Assembly (NCBI GenBank): GCA_963737835.1
Contig: CAVTUH010000001.1
Span: forward strand, 2,480,001-2,544,000
DNA from: Palsa-1248 sp963737835
Lineage (GTDB): Bacteria > Gemmatimonadota > Gemmatimonadetes > Gemmatimonadales > Gemmatimonadaceae
Length of the DNA stretch: 64,000 bases
Reading direction: 5' to 3'
Translations under genes and position numbers: made by a program
In this document: positions 33,178-40,459 of the stretch, one piece after another
Position numbering within the stretch: the first letter of the stretch is position 1
Layout: every line of letters begins with the position of its first letter
Notes under the pieces: model-generated
The model's input: the letters and a program-made list of their open reading frames with translations, nothing else
Database searches by the model: none
Told to the model about the DNA's origin: nothing

Positions 33178-34785
33178 GTTCGTCTTCGCGCTGTACACCT
33201 GCTGCGCCTCGGCGAAGAGGTCCTTTTCGGACTGCGCGTGTTGCATGAGCTCGACCGCCTTGCGCAGTTGCACGTCCAGATCCAAGTCGCGCCGCTTCTC
33301 AGCGGAATCGCCGAAGGCGGTCCGTGCCACGCGCGCACCGATCAGCCGGTCGACGTAGCCCGAAACCGAGTCGTACTGCTGCCGGCTGACGTTGACCTTG
33401 GCAGCTGTCAGCCGCTTGAAGAAGTCGTCGCGCCATTCTGGCTGGACGGTAAACGACGGCGACTTAACCTTGGTCTTGAGGTCCAGTGCAATGCTCGCCA
33501 GCGCCTGGTACACTTCCGGCGACTTGGCGGCGATGATCTTGTTGAACGCCTGCTCCTGAGTCGTGAACGTATCGGGCTTCACGACAACATTGGGCGTGAT
33601 GGCGCCACCACCGTACACGGTCCGGCCAGCGTCCGACTTGAATGCCGGGCGCGCCTTACGGGCTGAGTCCGTCTCGACCGAGTCGGGTGTCACCTCGACG
33701 AACTCGCCGTCGGCCAGGAGCTTGCGCTCCTTCTGAATGGACCGGCCGCTGGGCGTGTACCACTTGGCGGTGGTCATCTTGAGCGCGTAGCCGCCGTCGA
33801 GCGGGAAGAGGGTTTGAACGAGGCCCTTCCCGAATGACGTCGTGCCGATGATGAGCGCGCGGTCGTGGTCCTGGAGCGCACCGGCGACAATCTCAGAGGC
33901 GCTCGCACTGCCACCATTCTGCAACACGACCAGCGGTGTGGATGCGAGCAGCGGCTTGTCCTTCGTCACGAAAGTTTGGGTCGGCGAGCCGCGACCGCGC
34001 ACGCTGACCACTTCATCGCCTTCCTTGAGGAAGACGTTGCTGACGGCGAACGCTTGATCGAGAATCCCGCCCGGGTCATCGCGCAAATCGAGAATGACGC
34101 CCTTCGCGCCCTCGGTCATGACGAGCCGGCGCAGCGCCGCCTCGAGATCCTCGGCTGCATCTTCGTTGAACTGTCCGAGGGGCACGTACGCGATCTTGTT
34201 GTCGAGCATGATCGCAAACGGGATCGCCGGAACGTGAATGATCGCGCGCGTGAAGCGGTACTCGATCGGCGTCGGGACGCCGGCGCGCTCGAACTTGACC
34301 GTGACCTTGGTGCTGGGCTTGCCGAGGAGCGAGTCAGAGACCTGTCCCAGCTTCCACCCGCGAGTGGACGCCGACTCGATCTGGATGATGCGATCGCCCT
34401 CCATGACGCCCGCCTCTTCGGCCGGCGTGTGTGGGAAGACGTGGATGACGGCGATGCCGCCCTCCAGCTCGCCAATCTCCATACCGATGCCGCCATAGCG
34501 GCCGCCGGTGCGGCGCTGGAACTCGGTCGCACGCTTGGGCGTGTACAACTCGGTGTACGGGTCATTGAGCTCGTGTACTAGCCCCTGGGCCGCTTTCTCG
34601 TACAACGAGGACGCGTCGAGGGTGTCGACAAACTTTTCGTTGACGAGTTTCATTACCTCTTCAAAGACGAGACTGCTGTCGCCGGCCACTCGGGACTGAA
34701 TCGCGAACCCACCCGCGATCAGCGGTACCAGGACGAGTGAGCCAAGTGCCAACGTGCGAAGGCGGGGGCGACGAAAGGAAGGCAT
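33175..34785 (-). CDS. C-terminal processing peptidase (S41)
   Basis: 536 residues. N-terminal membrane or signal segment (TLALGSLVLVPLIAGGFAI), PDZ domain (about 75-165: GGIGMEIGELEGGIAVI), S41 core with the catalytic Ser in NGGSASASEIV (about 293) and Lys in SFGKGLVQTLF (about 318). It cleaves C-termini of periplasmic or membrane proteins. The C-terminal 150 residues are extra to the core. ATG 34785 is preferred over TTG 34800. Confidence 0.9.
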   Translation of the reverse strand: MPSFRRPRLRTLALGSLVLVPLIAGGFAIQSRVAGDSSLVFEEVMKLVNEKFVDTLDASSLYEKAAQGLVHELNDPYTELYTPKRATEFQRRTGGRYGGIGMEIGELEGGIAVIHVFPHTPAEEAGVMEGDRIIQIESASTRGWKLGQVSDSLLGKPSTKVTVKFERAGVPTPIEYRFTRAIIHVPAIPFAIMLDNKIAYVPLGQFNEDAAEDLEAALRRLVMTEGAKGVILDLRDDPGGILDQAFAVSNVFLKEGDEVVSVRGRGSPTQTFVTKDKPLLASTPLVVLQNGGSASASEIVAGALQDHDRALIIGTTSFGKGLVQTLFPLDGGYALKMTTAKWYTPSGRSIQKERKLLADGEFVEVTPDSVETDSARKARPAFKSDAGRTVYGGGAITPNVVVKPDTFTTQEQAFNKIIAAKSPEVYQALASIALDLKTKVKSPSFTVQPEWRDDFFKRLTAAKVNVSRQQYDSVSGYVDRLIGARVARTAFGDSAEKRRDLDLDVQLRKAVELMQHAQSEKDLFAEAQQVYSAKTN

Positions 34786-34926
34786 GCGAAGTATGGACAA
34801 GGTGACAATACGGGGCTTGCGCGCGCTTTAGATGCGCAAACAAAAGGGGACTGCCAGCGGCGGCGACTTGACCCGCACAGCGCGGGCCGCAGTCACATGC
34901 GCGGCCGGCAACCCCAGGGCTACCTT

Positions 34927-35138
34927 CTACATACTCGAAGGCGATCCGGGAGTTCCCGCACCTGAGGTCGTTCCTTCCTCCTGGCCGCCCGCCCAGAGCG
35001 ATTTCCATGTCATCTCCGCGGCCCTTTCGGTAGCCTTTCTGCGTGATTTTGATACCCGCCGGCGAGATGGCGACCGTGTAGGGCTGTCCGTCCATTCTCG
35101 AGTTCTCGCTTGATCGTCTTGTCGAGTTTGGTTGCCAT
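34927..35138 (-). pseudogene. Small conserved gene with two frameshifts
   Basis: From ATG 35138 the frame gives MATKLDKTIKRELE, then conserved sequence continues in frame +1 (DGQPYTVAISPAGIKITQKG), then in frame +2 (EMTWKSLWAGGQEEG) to a TAG at 34927. Read together this is one 65-70-residue protein with a lysine-rich start. Two single-base insertions, near 35096 and 35013-35022, explain both shifts. It is either a recent pseudogene or carries sequencing errors. Function unknown. Confidence 0.55.
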
Positions 35139-35235
35139 GGTTTGTTACTCGGGTGGGGGCGTCGTGTTTTGTACGTCAGGTGATGATGGTGTCGTTGGGG
35201 CGAATGCGTAGCCCCAGGCATCGGTCAGACGGTGC

Positions 35236-35337
35236 GAAGGGCGACGCGACGCGTCGCCCCTACCGGTCCTAGCCGGCCGGCCGTTGTCTCCTTTCTCCTG
35301 TTTCCGTCTCCTTTCTACGGGCGCGAAGCGCCCGTGC
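35236..35337. repeat. Family D palindrome plus family B half element
   Basis: GGGCGACGCGACGCGTCGCCCCTACC (35239-35262, inner arms overlapping), followed by CTCCTTTCTCC and GGGCGCGAAGCGCCC. It sits at the end of the initiator gene. Confidence 0.55.
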
Positions 35338-35340
35338 CGG

Positions 35341-36246
35341 TCAGGGTAACTCATAGTGGACGACCCATGCGCGTCTTTGTTGCCGAATGACGGCGTCCCG
35401 TACAACACCGGCTGCTTTCAGCATCGCATGTGCCGGTTCGAGTACGCGCTGGAGGTGGGAAGGGTACCGTTGCGAGAGAGGAAGCTGTTCCGCCAACGCG
35501 TCGAGCGCAACGTTCCAGACGAACCGAGTGGTCGGTCGCGCACGGTGCGGCTGGTCGGCAACCGCTTCCACTGCGCTGCTCTGGCGGGGCGCGGCACCGT
35601 TTTCCACGTCTTGTCCTGAGCCGCGTGGCCCGGCCGCATCGGGTTCGACCGTGCCATCAGCGATCTCGTCGGGCGCATCGACGGGGGTGTCGTGACCGTT
35701 CTCCATTTCGGCTTGCACCGCGGCGATCAGGCGGTAGAGTCGCCGTGCGGTTGGCGATGGCAATTCGAAATACCGCGTTGCCGACAGCGTTGTGGTGTAC
35801 CCAGCCTCGATATTCGCGCGAACGGCCGGTGACAGGGTGACGTGCGCCTCTCCGGGCTCGTTGGCCGACAGTGTTTCAAAGAGCGCGAGCTGGTCGCGGT
35901 CGACTGCACGCCGTCGATCGATGGCAACGGCGGTGAGCAGGGTCAGACGGTCGTCGACATAGCGACCGGCGGGCCGTGACGTCGCGAGCGGCGGCTCGGC
36001 CGCAGTGGCCGCGAAATAGGCGCCAGTCGACTCGAGGATGCTTCGTTCGAGCCGTGCAAGCGCGCCTCGCAGCTGGCCGTACGTCCGTCCATCGACCCGG
36101 CGTCCCATGGCACGCAGGAACGCGTGGAGCGTGAAGCTCACGGTGCCATTGGCTGGCGAGCCGGCCTCGAAATACCGATGGAGCAGCTCGATGTACACAT
36201 CCTGATCGAATGTCCCCGGCACCCGATCGCCGGGTGTAGGCAGCAC
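35341..36246 (-). CDS. Replication initiator protein A-like
   Basis: 301 residues from GTG 36246. TFDQDVYIELLHRYFE, FTLHAFLRAMGRR, YGQLRGALARLERSILEST, RYFELPSPTARRLYRLI and the winged-helix-like C-terminus RYPSHLQRVLEPAHAMLKAAG resemble the RepA/RPA family of plasmid initiators, which are also found on chromosomes. The frame extends upstream with family-like sequence (ELLPLFRLSDSTEEN, VTYAPGPP) but has no ATG, GTG or TTG there, so the true start may be CTG 36345. No origin iterons are visible. Confidence 0.5.
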   Translation of the reverse strand: MLPTPGDRVPGTFDQDVYIELLHRYFEAGSPANGTVSFTLHAFLRAMGRRVDGRTYGQLRGALARLERSILESTGAYFAATAAEPPLATSRPAGRYVDDRLTLLTAVAIDRRRAVDRDQLALFETLSANEPGEAHVTLSPAVRANIEAGYTTTLSATRYFELPSPTARRLYRLIAAVQAEMENGHDTPVDAPDEIADGTVEPDAAGPRGSGQDVENGAAPRQSSAVEAVADQPHRARPTTRFVWNVALDALAEQLPLSQRYPSHLQRVLEPAHAMLKAAGVVRDAVIRQQRRAWVVHYELP

Positions 36247-36443
36247 CCGCCATCGGCTCCCCCTGGGGTGCGGGGGTCCTGGGGCGTAGGTGACGGCGTT
36301 CTCTTCCGTGGAGTCGCTCAGCCGAAAGAGGGGCAGGAGCTCCAGTGCCCGATCGAGAAGAACCGGACGGAGCGCCCGGCCGTGAACGTCCCGGCGGGGA
36401 AGGGAGGGGAACGGGGAGGCGGAGGGGGAGAGAGAGGAGTCGC

Positions 36444-37151
36444 TCAGTCGCTTAACCTGATGACCTGGTCAGTAATCGCGCGCGCATCAGCCGAGCAGAG
36501 AAACAGCACCGCTTTCGCTACTGTTTCGCGCTCGACATAGCGGACGTTGGTTCCCATGTCGCGCAGATTGTCTGCTGTGCGGATCGCGATGGGCGCGACG
36601 GCGTTGGCGCGGATGCCGCGCGAGCGTCCCTCGTCGGCCATGGCGTGCATGAGGCCGACCACACCGGCCTTCGCGGCGGCATACGCACTCATGTTCGCGG
36701 TGCGGGCGCCCGGCAGCACACTCGCCGACGCGAAGTAGACCACTGAGCCACCATCCTTGATCAGCGGAACGAAGGCGTTGGAGGCGACCCATGCGGTGGT
36801 CAGGTTCACGTCGATCTGGCGTCGCAGCGTAGTCGCATCCGCCTTGCCAAGGGGCCCGCTCATCGCGAATCCGCCGGCCACGTTGACGAGCGCATCGATC
36901 TCGGGCGTCGCCGTCGCAACCCGGGCGGCGACCTCCGCGACTTCGGCCGGATTGGTCAAATCACAGGCATAGCCGGTTGCGCGAGCGCCGGTGGCGGTCA
37001 GGGCGGCCGCCCGGGCAGCGACGGCGTCCGGCGTCCGGTCAAGCAAGGCGAGCGTGGCGCCCTCGGCGGCGAATGCCCGGGCGATCGCTTCTCCGACTTG
37101 CCCTTCGTGCCCGACGCCGGTGATGACGATAGTGGCGGTGGCAAAGCGCAT
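36444..37151 (-). CDS. Short-chain dehydrogenase/reductase
   Basis: 235 residues. Rossmann motif TGVGHEGQVG, cofactor Asp in LLDRTPD suggesting NAD preference, NVAGG, catalytic Ser in FASASV and YxxxK in YAAAKAG. An oxidoreductase of unknown substrate. GGAGGG nine bases before ATG 37151 decides against the upstream ATG 37166. It lies just downstream of a MerR-type regulator gene in the same direction and is probably controlled with it. Confidence 0.85.
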   Translation of the reverse strand: MRFATATIVITGVGHEGQVGEAIARAFAAEGATLALLDRTPDAVAARAAALTATGARATGYACDLTNPAEVAEVAARVATATPEIDALVNVAGGFAMSGPLGKADATTLRRQIDVNLTTAWVASNAFVPLIKDGGSVVYFASASVLPGARTANMSAYAAAKAGVVGLMHAMADEGRSRGIRANAVAPIAIRTADNLRDMGTNVRYVERETVAKAVLFLCSADARAITDQVIRLSD

Positions 37152-37173
37152 GGAGCGACCCTCCATTCTCCAA

Positions 37174-37716
37174 CTACTCGCTGCGGCGGCCGAGCGCTGC
37201 GCGGACTGCTTCCCGCATCGCGGTCAGAGCGGCGTCTCGCGCGAGCGGCGAATCGTCGCGCACGTGGAGCTCGATCCCATCGGCCACCGGGAGCCGACGC
37301 CAGCGGACGGGAGCATCATTGTCGTGTGCGACCGCGGTCGCGGCTCCGGCGCCCAACGCGGGCGCAAGTGCCTGTGCGACCCGTCGCTCGAGGGCATCGC
37401 CGGTCACGCCCAGGAACTCCTGCTTGATCGCGTCGAGCGTATGTCCCTCGCGCTGCCGGATCTTGATGGCGAGCAACTGCAACAAGTGCCGGTAGACGTA
37501 GGTCGCGGCGGTACCAGTGCCTTCGGGCCGGTCGAGCAGCCCGTTGGCTACATAGAACCGAATCGCACGGGCGCTTGGGGCTGCTCGAGCGGATGCGTTG
37601 GTGGGGCGCAGACCGGCTGCGTCCACGAGCGCGGTCGCGTGCGCTGCCAACCCTCGGGCGTTCCAGGGTGCATAGCTCGCGTGGACCCGCAGCAGCGTCA
37701 CGGGGGACTCCGCCAT
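37174..37716 (-). CDS. MerR-type transcriptional regulator
   Basis: 180 residues. MerR-like winged helix at about 48-95 (SARAIRFYVANGLLDRPEG, YVYRHLLQLLAIKIRQREG, LDAIKQEF), preceded by a 45-residue extension. The C-terminal effector region is not recognised and lacks metal-binding Cys clusters. ATG 37716 follows TAACAT by six bases with no Shine-Dalgarno, suggesting a leaderless start. Operon with the SDR gene. Confidence 0.72.
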   Translation of the reverse strand: MAESPVTLLRVHASYAPWNARGLAAHATALVDAAGLRPTNASARAAPSARAIRFYVANGLLDRPEGTGTAATYVYRHLLQLLAIKIRQREGHTLDAIKQEFLGVTGDALERRVAQALAPALGAGAATAVAHDNDAPVRWRRLPVADGIELHVRDDSPLARDAALTAMREAVRAALGRRSE

Positions 37717-37756
37717 GGGGCAATGTTAGCAGTGTTGGGCTGATGTCGCGATACTG

Positions 37757-37904
37757 CCGTGGGCGCTAAAGCGCCCGAGAGAGGAGAACGCCAGAAAGGA
37801 GAAAGGAGACGACCGCTGAAATCCGAGGCGCAGGTCTCCTCTCTCCTTTCCCTTTTCTCCTTTCTCGGGCGCGTACCGCCCGCCCCTGACCCCGCAGTTG
37901 GCCT
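37757..37904. repeat. Family B heptad inverted repeat
   Basis: GGGCGCTAAAGCGCCC, AGAAAGGAGAAAGGAGAC, spacer, CTCCTTTCCCTTTTCTCC, GGGCGCGTACCGCCC and CCCTGACCCCGC. Full symmetric layout. Confidence 0.7.
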
Positions 37905-37911
37905 TCTGCTC

Positions 37912-38499
37912 CTACCGCTTCTTTTTCTTGGCCGCCTTCTTGGTGCTGCCGCCAGACTTGGCCTTTGCGTGGGCGGCCGGCTTCTTCTTGGCGGCGGGCC
38001 GGCTGGCTTTCTTGGGAGCGGCTTTCTTGGCGGCTGGCTTCTTGGCGGCGGCGGGAGCTTTTCGAGCAGCGTGACTGGTGCCGGCGTGGGCTGCCGCGTG
38101 TCCGGCGCTCGTATGTGCAGCGCTCTTCGCGGCGGACGCCGCGGCGGGGCTGGCGCCGGCTGCCGGGCGCGACCCGGAGCCGGGCGGCCGACCTCGCTGG
38201 CCGCGGCTACGGAGGCTTCCGCCGAACAGATCGCCTTCTTCCTCTTCCTCGACGTCGATGACCTCGACGGCGGTGATGCCCTCTTCGCCGTCCTCGTCGT
38301 CGTCGCCTTCATCCTCGGTGCTGTCCCAGAGGTCGTCGCTGGCGTCCTTGGTTACTGCCCAGCCGCCATCCTCTTCGTCGTCGTCGTCGTACGAGGCTCC
38401 CCCCCCTCCACCGTAGCCCAAGTCCTCCCCCTCGTCGTCGCGATCGGAGAAGTGCAGCTCTACGTCGGACCCCTCCCGCAGCCTGTCACCGCGCGGCAT
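37912..38499 (-). CDS. Bipartite acidic / H1-like basic protein
   Basis: 195 residues. Residues 1-95 are strongly acidic (runs such as YDDDDEED, EDEGDDDEDGEEG and EEEEEGD); residues 100-195 are Lys/Ala/Pro-rich (KKPAAKKAAPKK, STKKAAKKKKR), like histone H1 tails. ATG 38499 has GGAGGGG just upstream. Opposite charges in one chain suggest self-shielded DNA binding or a chaperone for basic nucleoid proteins; this is inference only. Confidence 0.65.
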   Translation of the reverse strand: MPRGDRLREGSDVELHFSDRDDEGEDLGYGGGGGASYDDDDEEDGGWAVTKDASDDLWDSTEDEGDDDEDGEEGITAVEVIDVEEEEEGDLFGGSLRSRGQRGRPPGSGSRPAAGASPAAASAAKSAAHTSAGHAAAHAGTSHAARKAPAAAKKPAAKKAAPKKASRPAAKKKPAAHAKAKSGGSTKKAAKKKKR

Positions 38500-38669
38500 G
38501 ACCCCTCCATGAAATTTTAGGACGTCATCTACTGAATCGAGCCCGCGCTGCACACCCCATGCCCGAGGCTGCCTGCGCGCGCGTAGCTGATGTACTTCAG
38601 ATGCCGAACCGCTGAATACACTCTGCGCGACGTGGCGTCAAGCGGACCGCTCGACAACATTTCCACGTA

Positions 38670-39281
38670 ATGCCAAGAGTACTCGTCGCGTTTTATAGCC
38701 GAACCGGCCACACGGCTCTGCTGGCGGATGCGATCGCGGAAGGTGCGCGCAGCGTCCCATCGACCACGGTGACGGTTCGCCGCGTCGTCGACCTTGCGCC
38801 CGAGCACGTCATCACAGCACAACCGAAATGGAAAGAGAGTCGCGATCGCCTCGCGGCGCAGTACGAGACGCTCAGCGGCGTGCAGGAGCTGGTGGAGCAT
38901 GATGCGCTGATCCTTGGGACGCCGACGCGGTTTGGCGTCGTCTCGGCGGAGCTCAAGCTCGTGCTCGACCAGGCAGGGGCACTATGGGCCAAGGGGGCGT
39001 TCATCGACAAAGTCGGTGCGGCGTTCACGACGGTGCAAACGCCGCACGGCGGTCATGAGACGACGCTGTTCTCGATCATGACCGTCATGGCCAACCTGGG
39101 GATGATCCTCGTCCCGCCGGGATACACCGACCGCGCTGTGTTCACGGCCGGGAGCCCGTACGGCGCCACGAGCACGACCGGCACCGGCGGCGCGACGGAG
39201 GCCGATCTTACGGTCGCCCGGGTGGAGGGGGCGCGGGTGGCGCAGGTGACGGGGTGGGTTGTGGCTGGGAAGGCGGTGTAG
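38670..39281 (+). CDS. wrbA: NAD(P)H:quinone oxidoreductase, WrbA-like
   Basis: 203 residues, flavodoxin-like. FMN phosphate loop YSRTGHTALLA, the second FMN loop GTPTRFGVVSAELK, and TPHGGHETTLFSIM, which is the WrbA signature. It reduces quinones by two electrons and limits redox cycling. It begins MPRVLVAFYSR and is monocistronic. The C-terminal glycine-rich loop SPYGATSTTGTGG also matches the family. Confidence 0.9.
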   Translation: MPRVLVAFYSRTGHTALLADAIAEGARSVPSTTVTVRRVVDLAPEHVITAQPKWKESRDRLAAQYETLSGVQELVEHDALILGTPTRFGVVSAELKLVLDQAGALWAKGAFIDKVGAAFTTVQTPHGGHETTLFSIMTVMANLGMILVPPGYTDRAVFTAGSPYGATSTTGTGGATEADLTVARVEGARVAQVTGWVVAGKAV

Positions 39282-39289
39282 TTGACAGT

Positions 39290-39325
39290 TACCCCCAACC
39301 CCAAACCCCAGACCCGTAGTCAGTC
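39290..39325. repeat. Family C single arm
   Basis: CCCCCAACCCCAAACCCCAGACCC, the complement of GGGGTYT heptads. Its mirror is not present. Confidence 0.45.
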
Positions 39326-40459
39326 CTGCACCCGACTCTCACCCGACACCCGCTTTCTCAGCACCGTCGTCAGCGCTTCATACACTTTCGGGTCCAACAG
39401 ATCGCCGGCGTGAGCGCCGAGATAGTCGACGGTCTCGCCGGGCCGCCGGGCCGGGCGGTAGGCGCGGGTGGAGGTCAATGCGTCGTAGGCATCCGCGGCT
39501 GCCAGGATGCGACCGCCGATCGAGATCGTTTCGCCGGCCTTGCCGTGCGGATAGCCCTGGCCGTCCCAGTGCTCGTGATGATCGGCCACGAAGTCGATCG
39601 CAGGCCCCAGATGCTTGAGCGGCGAGAGGATGTCGAGCGCGATGCGGACGTGCTCTTTCACGTGGTCGAACTCTTCGCGTGTCAGTGGACCGGGTTTGTT
39701 CAGCACGGACTCCTGGATCCCGATCTTCCCGATATCGTGTATGCGGGCGGCGATCCGCACATGCGCGATGGTCTGCGTGTCGAGATGCAGCTCCTCCGCG
39801 ATCCAGCCCGCGAGGTCAGAGACTCGCTGCGAGTGGCCGCGCAGATAGACGTCTTTCGCTTCCATTGCATTCACCAATGCTTCGACCGTCGCGACGGACA
39901 TCGCGCCGAGCGACTGCTTCTCGCGCTCGAGCTCCTCGGTGCGCGCAGCCACTTCCTCCTTGATCAGGCGATCGACCGTTCGCCGATCCATCTCGAGCTC
40001 GCGGCGGTGCAGGGCTCGCTCGATGGCTTGCTGCAGCTCCACCAGCTCGACGGGCTTGAGCAGGTAGTCCATCGCGCCGGTCGCGAGCACACCGGCTGCC
40101 GTCGGCGCATCGTTGACGCCGGTCAACATCATGATGGCGAGATCGCGATCGATCTCGAGGGCGCGCGGCACGACCTCGAGGCCGGAGAGGCCGGGCATGC
40201 GCACGTCGCACAGCATCACGGAGAAGCGAGTGCGTCGGAGCGCCTCGAGGGCCGCGGGGCCGGAGCTGGCCGTCTCCACTTCATAGCCCCGTGTCCCGAG
40301 ATAGCGCGCCAGGGCCCGCGTAATGAGCTCTTCATCGTCGACCACGAGCACACGCGGGGCCGACGCGTCGCGCTCGACGGGCGGCGATTGCAACGATTCC
40401 CGAGGGGGCGGAGCGGTATCTGGTCGGAGTGGTGGGTCTTTGAATCTATCAGTCGACAT
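39320..40459 (-). CDS. HD-GYP response regulator (c-di-GMP phosphodiesterase)
   Basis: 379 residues. Receiver domain with phospho-Asp in MLCDVRMPG (about 85) and Lys in LLKPVEL, a coiled linker, then an HD-GYP domain (RIHDIGKIGI at about 240, HHEHWDGQGYPHG at about 293). It hydrolyses cyclic di-GMP and is switched by phosphorylation. ATG 40459 overlaps the end of the upstream histidine kinase gene by 11 bases, so the kinase is the likely partner. Confidence 0.92.
   Translation of the reverse strand: MSTDRFKDPPLRPDTAPPPRESLQSPPVERDASAPRVLVVDDEELITRALARYLGTRGYEVETASSGPAALEALRRTRFSVMLCDVRMPGLSGLEVVPRALEIDRDLAIMMLTGVNDAPTAAGVLATGAMDYLLKPVELVELQQAIERALHRRELEMDRRTVDRLIKEEVAARTEELEREKQSLGAMSVATVEALVNAMEAKDVYLRGHSQRVSDLAGWIAEELHLDTQTIAHVRIAARIHDIGKIGIQESVLNKPGPLTREEFDHVKEHVRIALDILSPLKHLGPAIDFVADHHEHWDGQGYPHGKAGETISIGGRILAAADAYDALTSTRAYRPARRPGETVDYLGAHAGDLLDPKVYEALTTVLRKRVSGESRVQD

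Noticed and set aside
34832..35113. Plus-strand ORF opposite the frameshifted small gene
   Set aside because: Arginine-rich shadow with no recognisable motifs; the minus strand carries the conserved protein.
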